Below are positions 1-12,800 of a stretch of DNA of 64,000 nt, piece by piece. A program made the translations under genes and the position numbers. The stretch lies in the NCBI RefSeq assembly GCF_000764305.2, contig NW_025941768.1:1-64000 (forward strand). Reading direction: 5' to 3'. Every line of letters starts with the position of its first letter. The stretch's first letter is position 1. The DNA comes from Hyalella azteca (lineage: Eukaryota; Arthropoda; Malacostraca; Amphipoda; Hyalellidae). The notes beneath the pieces are model-generated. The model saw nothing but the letters and a program-made list of their open reading frames with translations, had not been told where the DNA came from and ran no database searches.

Positions 1-244
1 TAGGCTTGTCAAAATAAGATACTAACCTAGCTGCCTAGCATACTTGCAGACAGATCCAAGTCTAAGTTCATTTTTGGTATATCTCTGCCTGTGGCTGGAT
101 TCTGATGAATCTTAATTGTATTAAATAGGTATTCTGATATTAGAGCTACTCTACTGGTTTCCTGACTCTAGTGCAAACAAAGGATTTTTCTGGTAACTAT
201 TTTTATTTTTGCAATTCACTTTAGAATTTAATTCAATATCTATT

Positions 245-965
245 GCAACTAAGAATTTAGAGCAAAGTCTAAAGAAGATGCCAAGCAAATTCACCATGTA
301 AATTTGAAAGCGTTTTGATTTAGTCTTTAGGGAGTCCAGCTCCATCATGCATCAATACCAGCATCATCAGTATGGCAATCTGCGTAGGATGTTGGAATGA
401 CTTCACATAACTTCTACATACGGGTTTCTGAACACCGCGGACGGAGCTAGCATTTGAACTTACTTCTTGGTAAGCCTCCCCATTCTTCCATTCCATGCGC
501 CTCCATTCCAGACAGCAGACAGTGCAATGTGGCTGTATCTGAGTGATTTCAGGATACTCAGCTCTGCTTCTGGTTGCTCGGATTTGGGGATTTTGGTGTC
601 TACATATCTTCAAACAAAAACCATCCCTCAATAATGCATTTAGTTCATATTCTCTTGAAATAGTGAATTGCTAGGCTTTCATGGTTTAGAGTTTTTTCCT
701 CAACTTTTATTCCTTTTGCAACCCCTAAGACTGATACAATAAGTTGTTCTGATCTAGTTCTGTTTTTTGTTATGATGTTTTGTTTGGTCTTGTTTGGTTT
801 TATGACCTATTGTAGAATTTTGACTTATAAAATGATTTTAATCATTTCTAGATTGTCAAACTTATGATGGACCTGGACTCCAAAACATTTTCAATATCGA
901 TATGGTGAATTTGCTTGGCATTTTCTTTGCTTTTAAATTCCTTGTGAATTTGCAATATAAGTACT
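245..965. repeat. Diverged inverted repeat, ~100-bp arms
   Basis: The minus strand of about 245-350 resembles the plus strand of about 862-965. Shared stretches include ATGATGGA, CTGGACTCC and a 20-base run starting ATGGTGAATTTGCTTGGCAT. The arms are separated by about 510 bp. This could be an old foldback or MITE, or two oppositely inserted copies of one repeat. Confidence 0.6.
464..653 (-). CDS. Candidate internal exon of an unidentified minus-strand gene
   Basis: On the minus strand an open frame of about 63 codons ends at a strong splice donor (GAA|GTAAGT, exon edge at 464) and starts just after an AG in a weak acceptor context (around 651-653). The peptide is rich in Cys, Arg, Trp and Glu and includes a CTVCC stretch followed by a WRRMEWKNGE stretch. 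I do not recognise the family. The frame continues past the donor as open reading for another ~50 codons, as expected if the intron happens to lack early stops. It lies in a CpG-poor block like the bodies of the two housekeeping genes further right, which is circumstantial support for a transcribed gene here. No neighbouring exon was found in 1-463. Confidence 0.33.
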
Positions 966-3400
966 ATTGCAACTATACTGGTATGATGGAATCCATGGTA
1001 GTTATTGGTCCACTTGTAGGTTTTAAAAGTGAAAAACTAACTAGTTAAACTGAAAAATTGGGCCAAAGCCAGCCACAAATAAGAGAGAATCCTGAGCTTG
1101 TAGTCAATTCTGTAATTTTAGAAAAATTCTGGCCAATATTCCATATTGGCTTAGAAGTTCTTGTTTGGAAAGGTTAGGCACTATCATCAGTCTTCACCAG
1201 GCTAACTTGCTCTTGGTTTCAATCTCAACAAAATTATATGTTGATAAATATGAAAGGATAATCAAGTAGACTTTTTATCCATTTATTGCCAGGCTTACCT
1301 TACTAATACATGTTGAAGAATTATATCAATACATCTGCTTTTGCTTGTGGAAAATTGAAAAAAAGTTTTCTAACGAGTAGGTTAACTTGCCTTGCCATGG
1401 CTGGGTAATCCCTGAAATGAATACTAATGGAATAATGAAGCTAACTTATGTTGATTAAATAAAGACTTCTTCAAACCCATAGTTTTGCATTTAATACAGA
1501 ACTTAAAGATGACCCTTTCCTGGAAATGTGGAAATATTCCGTGTCTTTTAAAGCATATTTATTGTTTCCAATTATAAAAATCAAATTTCAATGTTTTATT
1601 TAATCTATTGCTCCCATTTTGCCCATTTTTTTTTTTTTTTTTTGCATTGCACTTTGCAATGACTTACCATTCTTTCACTGAAAATAAATTTGTAGGTCCA
1701 GGTAATATCCTGGCACTATAAATATAGGAAAGACCCTGAATAGCCCCTATGTATATTATATTTTTGTAGTGCCAGGTCTTGTACACAAACAAAGTTTGGC
1801 TGAAATATTATAAATGGGGAAGAATAAGCAAACCAATACAGGGTAATTTGGTGCTTTAACATATGAAATACACTGCACCATCAATTGCTCTTGGCTTACT
1901 GAAATCTTGGTGTGTCATCTCATTATCACTAATCCATAGATATTTAACACATGTAGTGATGAAGCAGTGTTAGAACAATGCACTCTTCAGTTAATTTGAG
2001 TAGAATTAGATTTATGCACTTGCATGCTTTCATGCACTTAGAGGCATACCTTGTGTCATATTGTGATTTGTAGAATTCATTTTGCCATTTATTTTTATCA
2101 TGTTTTCAGGTTGTAATTTGGGAGAACATTATAATTTCTTTATTTCAAGTATGTTGTTTGTTTCTATGAATTATGTCAGCTTGTGATTTGCAGTAATATT
2201 ATCTGCTAACATTCCTGCATTTGCTTTGCCATCCTTGTCACTGATCTTGATATTGCAAAAACTGATATCACAAAAATTGCAGGCTTTGCTAAGAAGAAGC
2301 ACAGACTTTATTTATGGTATAAAAAAAAAAGATGATCCACTGGCTGTGTTAAGTGATGTTAATGATGAAGAGGTCTCTGCCATACAACTTTACAAGACAT
2401 TCTGAAAGGCTTTGCTGGCTTCATCTAAATAAGGCTTTTCATCCTGCATAGATCTATCTATTGCATATCTTGCACACCTGTTCAAGTTCATTTGTTTTCC
2501 CTGACTGACATCACTGTGATATAAAACAATCTCACAAATATTTTTTTATACCTAATAAAGTAGACCTTAGCAATAAGATGTATAAATTAAATTAACATTG
2601 ATAATAATTGATTTGATTAATTAAAATGTATCTAAGGCCAGCTTGATATTGCAAGTGTTCTGTAGGTTCTGAATTATAGAGAATTGTTTATTTGCTGGGT
2701 CTCTATAATATGCTTAGCACATTTCAATACATTTTCCTTTGCAAAAATATTGCCAAACTCATGCAAATGTGTATAAATGGCAGTGTCTACAGATTGTGAA
2801 TTGCAATTGATACATAAATCACAATAAAATTACAAAAACTTGAAAGCTTTCTTAGAGAATTTTGGTTCTCTTCTTATCCCCTGTAGTTCATGTGAGGTTT
2901 CTATGACTCAAGTCCCATATATTAATGTTACCCTTTTGATTGGTTAAATTAAATTGAGCTTGTTGGTTTTAGGATACATTTGTGGTAAAGTTCTGACATG
3001 GAAACGAAGTGATTCCTTGAAGTCCTTGTTATTATTTCTAAAACAGGTGAACTGTAATATGCATTTTATTTGTCAATATAGAATTTGAGGTGTTATATTC
3101 TTTATCAGCACAAGAACAATTCAGTATTTCTGAAAAATCTTTAGGAAAATGGGAATTTTGCCAGCTAGACATTTAAATTATTTTATAATAAATAAATGCA
3201 GTTATCAGTTTTGGTGATAATGAAAATTTGTTAAATCATGTAATTGGGTCTGATTTAAAAAAAATTGTCTCGAGCAAGCCTTGATTTTTGAGCCTGGTTC
3301 TTCCATAGTAAATTAAATCAATTTGATTGCACATGTTCTAGTTTGCAGAGACCAGAAGTTTCCGTTTGACTGTACTTATTTTAAACTTCTCGGAGAGCAT
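654..3400. other. AT-rich, CpG-poor non-coding stretch
   Basis: No supported exon on either strand. CG dinucleotides are very scarce compared with the DNA right of about 3.4 kb, where they become common abruptly. A 20-base T run sits near 1628. By analogy with the spermidine synthase and TMEM41B gene bodies in this window, it may be a methylated intron or gene body of a gene that extends off the left edge. Confidence 0.5.
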
Positions 3401-6156
3401 AGGACCCCATTTTACCTCACATATTCTCTCAAAGACCAGAAGTTAGGATTTTAGCCATGCTTTTCTTGTTAATTGTCGCGGGCAATGTTGCGGAGGAGAG
3501 AAGTAGGGTGCTTTGTTTTCCATCTCAACACGGGCGTCGCCTCGAGTGTTATTCCTTCCGGTGCGCTAATGCGTCTAGTCTTACCTGCACACGGGCAAGG
3601 CAGAGCCCGCTTCTGTACATCTTCAGTATGGACAGATTTACGTGTGAATGAAGTATAATATTTTCCTTTACTTATTTTACGTCTAGAATCATGTAAATTT
3701 TAGGCAGCCTGAAAACGAGCTGATAAAAACAGTCCTGTTGAAATCTATACCCGATAACGAGAACAGATTAGCAGTCATGTTGACATCTATGCTCGTTTTT
3801 TACTAAAACCGCCGCGAATGCTTATGTCGTCAGATTCCACTGATTGCTTGTCAAATGATATGGCAGTATTCGTATCTATGAGTATTGCCTTTTCACATTG
3901 TATGTATTGACTACTTCCGATCTATCTGCCAAACTGCCTTTATCAGCCAGCTAATTAAGATGTCGCCAAATGTTTCTTTCTGCTGGTCCGGTATTCGCAG
4001 TTAATTAAATAATTTCTTTATAACCCGATGAAAAATTCGATGCTATTAATTAACGGATGAAGTTAGCGCCCCTAATATTAATATTCGTTCACAGTCAGTC
4101 TGTCCCTGCACTTGGTCTGTAGTTTATAGGGAGGGGCCTTATTCGTCAAGAGCTCAGTGCCGCTTATAGCGCGTAAACCAATCCCCTACCCAGCCAGCCG
4201 AACTCCCACTCTAGTGCAGTAGTTCTCATAACTTCATTTTAGCGTTCCGTTGGTTGTACTTTATATAATAATCGTGGTTAGTAAAATACTGGTAGAAGTG
4301 TTTGTGTTATGCTTTACCATGTAAACTATTGTCAAGATACATTCAAGCGGCAAATGGATTAATATAGCACGCTGAGTTTGATAACATGTTGAAAAATTGA
4401 TAAGAAATAAAGACGCCCAACCAGGCGGTACATGCGTGTTAAATAAAGCTCAAAATCTTGTCGCATCATCCGTTACCTGCTTCCAAATGTATACATTTTT
4501 CGAAGGTAATCCTAATGAACCTACTACTACTAATTAATGTCCGTAAACATCAATCGTCGCTGAAATCGCAGTTGCGAAGCACACTGATGTTTTTCCTCTT
4601 TCGTTGAAGGAAAATATGTACGCATTTCTGTCAAATGAGGATACCTTCTACTTGTTGCATGGAAGATGTCTTAGAAGAAAAAATTATTTGCTTAGGTACA
4701 TGTCTGCGGTAAATTTTTTTAATTACAAATATGCTTACTGCTGGTATAGAATACTGTTTGAGAATCTATGAAAGTTTCAATATTATTCACTTTCGGGATA
4801 AAGTACCTTGTAAAGTCTGTTGATATTTACTGTGTTTGTATGGCTGTGTTGGAATTTAAATGGCCTGGTGCCCAGCCCTGCTCTCTCGAGCAAAATATGT
4901 AGCCTGAGTGCGTCCTAGTGGAAGCATCAATCAGCTGTGAGTGTTTACGAACGGGGCCTGTGCTGCTTTACTTCTATACTTTCTGCGTGTGTTGCCCTTC
5001 TCTACTGCTCGTTTCACCTTCTATCCTGTCTTGCTTGGGAACATTTTTCGTATCTTATTATGGCTTTTTCGGCTCGTTTGACTCCAGAGAAGGCAAAATT
5101 CTGCCAACTTTTGTTTGGACCTGTCATTTCTTTCGCTTTCGGTACTTGTGAGTTCTAATTATTAATGTTAACAGTTAGATTTCGTTAGCTATTCCATGTG
5201 CACGTTTCCAGATGTGGATAGACGTGCTTTCTGTTTATCAGCCTAAAAACCGTCAGTGTTCGATACGAGTAAATTTACTGTGTTAACTAGTTTGTGCCTT
5301 CGCTCATTTTCAGTGTCATAGTTTTATCCAGTTATTTTGATTTCAAATTCCTAGATCAAGTCATTTATTTTGTTAGTTACAAATTTGAGTAAATTCATGT
5401 AAAATGTCACATTTTTATTATATATTTTATATCTAAAAAATTTCTTCAAATTGCTTGGTCAGTCTCCGATATGTTCTATTATTGACAAAAAAAAATGTAG
5501 ACCTGCTTTCTTCCTTTAAAAATTATGAGCTTTTCTTCATCAAACGTTGTACTGGCTTAGCTTTCTATAGGTCATAACATTTTCACGATTCATAGCCTCA
5601 ACTTTTACTTTACGACGCACTTACTTGGTGTTGAGGTCCCACCATTCATATTACTTCAAGACCACTTGCTGCAATGAACCGAGTGGTTTTCAAGGGTCAA
5701 AACTCAAAACATATATTTTTCGATCTTTGTACATGAAACGATGAATTAACCGCATGATTACTTTTTCTCTTTCATCTTCCCTTGCTCTTTTATCTTTAAG
5801 TATTTTTCCTACGAAGCGTTCTGGTTAACGTGGCGACCTGCACTCAAAAAATTGATGGGTTGTATAGTCCAAATAGTGACACACTATCTTACTTATTTTC
5901 ACGAGCAGATAGCGGACGTTGCAATGACACGCCATTTTGCGTTGTTGAACCGGATACAGAACATGACCCATACTAGGAAAAACAGGGCATCACTATTGGG
6001 ACAACTGCTCACTCATTTCCCTGAGTATGTTGCGTTAGTGTTCCCTCTACTAGGCGATGTGAGCGCCCTGCCCTCAGTTGGGGCACGGACTTGGCCCCGA
6101 GCGTTGCCTCTATAGCACTCGTGACACCTAGACGTTGCTTGCTAGAAACTATCCAT

Positions 6157-6425
6157 CTTAACAATCACCGTCAAAAATATTGGTTATTTTTATACTTCTT
6201 TTTGTTTATTTTTATCAGTTTATTTTTTATTATCCGTCTTAACAATCATCGTCAAAAATATTGTTTATTTGTATCCGTCTTTTTGTTTATTTTTATCCGT
6301 TTATTTTTTATTATCCGTCTTAACAATCACCGTTAAAAATATTATTTATTTGTATCTTTATTTGTTTATTTTTATTCGTTTATTTTTTATTATTCGTCTT
6401 AACAATCACCGTCAAAAATATAGTT
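6157..6425. repeat. 81-bp tandem repeat, ~3.3 copies
   Basis: The motif CTTAACAATCACCGTCAAAA recurs at 6157, 6238, 6319 and 6398 (periods 81, 81 and 79), separated by T-rich sequence with TTTGTTTATTTTTAT. An open frame across it translates the repeat and is not a gene. Confidence 0.92.
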
Positions 6426-7322
6426 TATTTCCCAAATCGTTCACCTAATCATGTGGTTTTAGTTGACGGTTTTCACTAGATGAAAGTTTGTTGACAACCG
6501 TAGAGGAATTAGTACAGCCTTAGTGCGCAGTAGCATTACTTGAAGTATATTAGTACAGCATTAGTACATTACCAGAGTTGGAGCCTCTTCTGTCTACACT
6601 TTGATCTGTTCTCGAATGGACATTGGAAATAGGTGAAGATAATTCTCTGGTGTTAGTAGTCGTTCCCTTGTGAAGTTTAGAGAACTTCTTGACTTTAGAA
6701 TGGACGTCGCAGAAATGCGAGCGCACCGCCGAGTATGGTCGTGGATACAGCGTTGGTGAGTGCCTTTCATACGAGCCTCTTTCTTAGACATTCTGAGAAA
6801 TGAGGACACTTTGTTCAAATAGCGATGCACGTATTTCCCTTGTGTGGGTCATCTTGATCTAATTTGGCCCGGCAAAAGGGTGTATCTGTAATACGCCCAG
6901 GAAATGTCGCTATTTGGACAATAATTCTTTGACTTTTCTCAGTGTAATCGCTGACGTAATCATAACTTAAGTAACTATCGTCATTTTGCGTTTGAATGTC
7001 TGCGATCGCTGGATTGCTCAAATTGTCATTATTTTGGGGGTTTGCAATATTAGATTTTTTTATAAATCCGCTCCCGTGACTTAGTTCTCGAGTTCCCTAC
7101 TGCATAAACTCCATCTATGTAGTATTTACTTTCCGATCAGTCGTACTTCACTATTTACATCTTAGTGGACTCTCATTCGTCATCACACATTCCATCGGTA
7201 TGCATTCACTTCTCTCTCGTAGATTGTAAACAGAACCAGTCTTAGGCTAGGTTAAGTATTGATGTGTTCAGAGTGCACACTCACCTTAGTGAACCCGGAT
7301 TACCTGATCATATCTGCCCGGG

Positions 7323-7540
7323 CAGCAGCTGTGGCTGCCATGTGCGCTACAGCTGAATGATAGCAGCAGCTGTGGCTGCCATGTGCGCTACAGCTGAATG
7401 GTAGCAGCAGCCGCGGCTGCCATGTGCGCTACAGCTGAATGATAGCAGCAGCTGCGGCTGCCATGTGCGCTACAGCTGAATGATAGCAGCAGCTGCGGCT
7501 GCCATGTGCGCTACAGCTGAATGATAGCCACAGCTGCAGC
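7323..7540. repeat. 41-bp tandem repeat x5, E-box (CAGCTG) array
   Basis: Five units start at 7323, 7364, 7405, 7446 and 7487, an exact 41-bp period, with a truncated sixth. Most units hold two CAGCTG hexamers, the palindromic E-box bound by basic helix-loop-helix factors; one box is lost in unit 3 (CAGCCG). The array lies about 2.5 kb upstream of the tentative Myb start. A regulatory role is inference only. Confidence 0.92.
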
Positions 7541-9818
7541 GTTGGTCTTATCGCTCCACTAGCACCACATGGCCCAGCCTCAAGTCTTGACTCTCATATC
7601 ATCGCTGCCTCCATCACCGTATCCTCATAAGGGCTCTAATCTACATCTAGACTTCCGACTCCTCTGTCGACTATATCTTCATTCTAGAACATGGTTCAAA
7701 GCGCATATTTGAAATTATTTGGGGTTTAAGACTGCCCCGTAATTCTTTCAATAAATCCCTAACCTTACTGTGTAGACTTTGTACACTTCTCTCTGCAGAC
7801 TTCAAGGCGTACGTCGTTGCTTTATTTCAACTCGACACTCGTTTATCCTGAGTGGTGTCCGATTCGCCATGGCGCATGATGAAATTTGATTTCTCCAATT
7901 TTGCAATGATTTTGTTTATGCATAGGACCATGCTTTTAATGCAAGATTCGCAATTGATATTTCATGCACATTATACATGACAAGGTGCGGTCTATTAGGA
8001 GAACAAATGCCGGCGAGCTTGGGTACTTGACAGCTAATCTGACGAAGAAGTACTTAATCGCGTTGCTCCTAGATATCGTATCAGCGAATCATAGACAAAG
8101 AAAAAATGTCAGAGATCAGTTTGAATTGATACTTTATGTATGATGTATGTATATCAATGAATGGAAATTAGCTTTGTTTTAAGCGTTTAACTTTCCTTAC
8201 ACTGGGCAACGAGTTCTGAAGAATGTAGATATTTTTTTTGTGCCTAACACTAGTTGTTTTCTATCGTGAGTCTTATTTTCATTACAATTTTTGGGGGAAT
8301 TTTATCAGGGAATTGTTTCTGAGATACCATCGCGATCGTTTTAGTAGCAAATTGGAATTCGTGTTTTCTTCTTCAAAACTATTTACTTTCAGTGATTTTG
8401 CACTTCCATTCGCGATTAATTTTAACATAAAACTGTTATCGTTCTGTCGATATGAAACTTAGTTATGCTTGCTCGTTAAGCACCATGATCCAATTGGCTT
8501 GGAAGACATGTTTTTGCACTAGTGTCTTATTTTAATGAGAATTCTCTACTGTCAAGCTGACACTCCTCTCGCTGGCGCTTGTTTTCAATGTCGGGGACGA
8601 GAAACATCCTCTACTCCAACTTCCCCCTTACTTCCTGATGTGCTTCTTTTGTTGCCATGCCCCTCCCTCTTTCCCTTCCCGCTGATCCTAAACTCACGTC
8701 ATCTCCCCGGCATGTTGCTGCTCTACCTGCCGCCTCCCTATACCTCTACTGTCCCGACCTGTTCGCTACTCATGGTCTTGTATCCTATTTACAAGATTCG
8801 TACGCGATACTTATATACGTATACATATGTTCTGCCAGCGAAATACGTATGTCATTTTTTCAATATTATGCCCACTTGTAAGCTGTGTTTAAATTCTTTT
8901 GTCTGAATTCGCTGTCGGTCCCTAGTATGTTACTTGTTTGTTAACGTTCACAATTTTACCATAGATAATTTGAATTGCAAGCTTGGGCTTGTGGTTTGCT
9001 TTATTCCGAGTTGAACCTTCGTCTTTTGGTTTTATTGGCGGCTAACCACCGTGGCCGTCCACAACCTCAGATTTAATTGCGCTTAGTATTTATTACTTCC
9101 TTGAATTCGATGGTTTGAATTGGACTGCCGCAATTTTAGTCATAGTTGAAAACATGTTGTCATACTTCAAACATTATATTCACTGAGAAAAATGTTTCAG
9201 TGTAAAGCAATGAATTGACAATGAACATTATAAGTTAACAGTTTTACATAAAATTGCCTTATTTTTGTGTTTTTAGTAGCTACCGATATTTACATGTTTC
9301 GCCCCCAATAATTACACAGTTTCTTCGATCTATCTGCATTATGATAGATCTATCTCTACTAGAATGGTCGAAACCAGATTTCATAAAATCAAATTAAACT
9401 TTGAGCTCCTATTTCTCCTCTGTGAAGTAGGCTGTGGTTTTGCGGCTGTAGTGCCGCTATACTCATTAATATTTGAGGTTTTATGCCTCTTTACAATCCT
9501 GTGGTTTCGATTTGGAATGCGCCTCAGCATTCCCAATTGCGTGTGCCAGTTCAATAGTATAAGTTTTTGTGGGAATGGAATTCTGGGAATTTTTGTAGGA
9601 TTGGAATGCTGATGTTTGGAAGTTTCAAGAACCTAGTGACAAATCGTAGCTAATTATAAAACAATTTAATAATTTTCATGAACCATAAGCTAATATTCGC
9701 CGGATAATCGACATCTCGATTTTAATGCATTAACCGATTGAATAGTCGGCAATTTAAAGTCGCGGAAGAATTGCCTCTTAATCGATCTTGGTGTTAATTT
9801 TTAATCAGCTTTTTATAA

Positions 9819-9847
9819 ATGAGTGATCTTTCAATGCAGGAACGAAG
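9819..9847 (+). CDS. Myb: Tentative Myb first coding exon with a GC-AG intron
   Basis: ATG at 9819 opens nine codons (MSDLSMQER) and ends at AAG|GCAAGT, a good GC-type donor. The exon ends in phase 2, exactly what the exon at 10250 needs (AG+G = Arg). Alternatively the CAG at 9836-9838 is an acceptor and only an 8-nt microexon (GAACGAAG) is used, or the true start lies further upstream. Confidence 0.35.
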
Positions 9848-12800
9848 GCAAGTACACGGTTGCATTGTTTTGTCTTGTCACAATTAGTATTTTGTTGAAC
9901 TTATTTAGCTCGGTATTTAAAATGGAAGTTTTTGATGCCCATAAAACACAGCGAGTGCATATTAGCTTTATTTCATCAGATGTAATCACGAGTATCGAGT
10001 AAATATACATATCCAGTATAAAATAAATCCATTGTATAATATATCCATATATAGTTCTAAATTAATTTCGAAGTTTAGAACGAATTATTTCGCTACCCAG
10101 GAGAAAGACAGCGAGTGCATATTAGCCTTATTTGATCAGATGTAATCACAAGTACGTACCGAGTAAACATATTATATCGATTATAGAGTATATCCATGTA
10201 TCCCTCTAAATTAATTTCTATGTTCAAAACGAATTCTTTCTCTACGCAGGAAAGACAGCGAGTGCGCTAGCGGCGGCGAAGATGCGAGCGACGACAACGA
10301 AGACGAGGGGTCGTTAGAGGACGAGAGTCTCGCCTCGTCCTCGTCTGGCGCCGCTAAGAAGCACGTCAACAAGGGCCGGTGGACTAAGCAAGAAGACGAG
10401 GTGATACTAATATTTTATACTAAATTATATTATATTATCTCGTTATTATTTTCATAATTGATTCATACACAAGAAATCTTGCTCTTCACTTGTTTGTAAC
10501 ATCAGGTATAGTATGTAGTAGCGGTAAACCTTCACCGTACTATAATATATTTTAAGAATTATTCAGAGGTTTCCCTTATTTTGTCCTACTCTTTTATTAT
10601 CTCGTCATTATTTTCATAATTTCTTCACACGCAATTGAAATTGAAGAAATCTTGCAATTAACATTAACTTTGACGTCATGCACGTTGATGACTTCCTTAA
10701 GCCCATTTTGATATGTATTTATCGATTAGGACCGCTCATTTTTCACCTTCGGACCTGGTTGATGAAACAAACGCATTCTCAGATCATAAAATAAATTGAC
10801 GTCTTAAAATGATTTTCCGAGTATCGAATGCGTTGTTCGCTGTCATTAATAATTTTGACAATCTCATTCGAAGTTCTTATATTTTTGTCGTATCAAGTAT
10901 ATAACTGATTATAACTGTAGGTTTTGCTTTACCTCACAGAAACTGAAGTGTGTAGTTGAGGCTGAAGGCGAGAACTGGGAAGCCATCTCTTCACACTTCC
11001 CTGACCGCACGGAGCTGCAGTGCCAGCAGCGATGGCAGAAAGTCGTCAACCCAGAGCTCGTCAAGGGGCCCTGGACCAAAGAGGTCAGTTTTTTTCAATC
11101 TAATTAATTAATAGCTGGAATCAAATTAAGGTATATCTGTGTAAGGAATTTGTTATGACAAATAGCGGTTATCCCAAGTTTACAACTAGATTGCGGACCG
11201 AAGTTGACTAGGAACAGAATATTATAGTTAGTAGGGTTGTTGACTCTAAGTTCCTATCCTCGACGAACGTCTTTTTCTGCTGTGTACCTTATTGGTACTA
11301 GATAAATGTTGTTGTAATAAACTATATTACGGAAGGAAGTGATATGTACCATATGTAGTGAAGAAAGATGACTTGGAGAATATCGAACATATTACAATCT
11401 GCTATCTAATTAATACATATCTGGTATCTAATTAGATATCCGATTCCTGTATTAATAAAAAAAAAATATATACCAGTAAATATCTTGAATCTGATCAAAG
11501 TCCATCTGAAATCTATTTAAACGTAGTAAATTTGTTCTCCAAAACATCGTTGCAAGTAATAAATTTCTATAAAAATTAATTTTATATTTAGAAAGTAGAA
11601 ATATAATTTCTTTCGAGATTATGATTGTGATAAATTCATTATTACGGGGATCGTTCGTACCACATTATCCGTTCGAAACTCAGGTCTTTTATTGACGACT
11701 TATTCCATAACAAGAGCGAAGATAATTTTCAAAAAGAAGTGCATTTCTCAATCGTATCCGCAAATCACTCCACCAGATAGTTGGTTTACTGTAGAATTTA
11801 TCTATCAAAGTTAGCACGTTTTCAGGTACCTAATCTGTATAGCATGTTGAATAACGAGCTCTCCGTTCAATTTCTTTTACTCACACTTAGATAATTTGGG
11901 CGTATTCATTATATTACAAATAATTGTGAAAAAAAAAGGCATTGAAGAATTCTATTGTATTGTTTTGAGCAATTGTTTTGTGAAGGCTTTGACATTTCTC
12001 TCGTCACACCCTTCCAGCTCACTGATGAAATGGATTAAAGTAAGTTCCTTTGAATTGTTCAAGTTGATATTTTGAGGGCCAAAATTATTGTTTTGTATTA
12101 TTTTTGTTGGTGTAAGATAATAAATAACTCATTTAATTAGTTTTTGATTATAGATGCGTGTTTTTTTGACGGTTAATCCGGAATCGCCTGATCCTGCCAC
12201 ATTCCTCTTCACACAACACAAGGCACTGTATATACGATATGACCTGATCCCTCGGTCCGGTTTTTTTCTTTTTTGTACTTCACTGCGTGCGACGTCGTTG
12301 GATTATTTCAAAGAACTGGAATGCTGAGTTATTTCCATATTTTGTTGCCTCATGTCAGACCCTCTCTTGGTTCACACGTCTCACGCAGTTGCTTTTTTAA
12401 TAAAAACGACGGAACGCGGATGAGAACAATCGGTGTCAATTTCATGTGTGTTTTTTTTTCATATGTGTCTTTTGTTTATGTTTCACCGCTTATGTTACCT
12501 GTCAGTAAAGCACTTCACTTTAATTGTGTCCTGGGAATGATATGCGTTCCTATAGTATTGGAAATTGATTAAGGGATTGATCGTTATTAAAGAAGTACTT
12601 CTCGGCTCCCATTACCAAAAATTATTGCAAGAATCAAGCTTTTTGATGCAAACGACTGGTGAATTTGTTTATAAATATTTTGATAAATTCCTTCTTAATG
12701 AAGAAACGGTGAATTTTTGCAGTTTTTTTCCATTTTGAGTTCCAATGTATTCTTGCTTTCAATTAGCTATAATTTTTGTAACGCATCGAACTTGATTGAT

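Larger units (their letters stand above)
3400..9818. other. CpG-rich intergenic DNA upstream of Myb, no gene seen
   Basis: No frame with convincing protein character was found; the open frames present are short, pyrimidine-rich or Leu/Phe/Ser-biased. The stretch at 4080-4260 is locally GC-richer and contains an ACCAATC CCAAT-type motif near 4179, so it could hold a promoter, but no TATA or initiator can be assigned. Two tandem repeats in this region are listed separately. Confidence 0.5.

Noticed and set aside
6091..6336. 81-codon frame with repeated LNNHRQKY
   Set aside because: Simple translation of the 81-bp tandem repeat.
8535..8906. 123-codon plus-strand open frame
   Set aside because: Leu/Pro/Ser/Tyr-rich translation of a CT-rich tract, with an overlapping frame of similar length; no domain or splice context.
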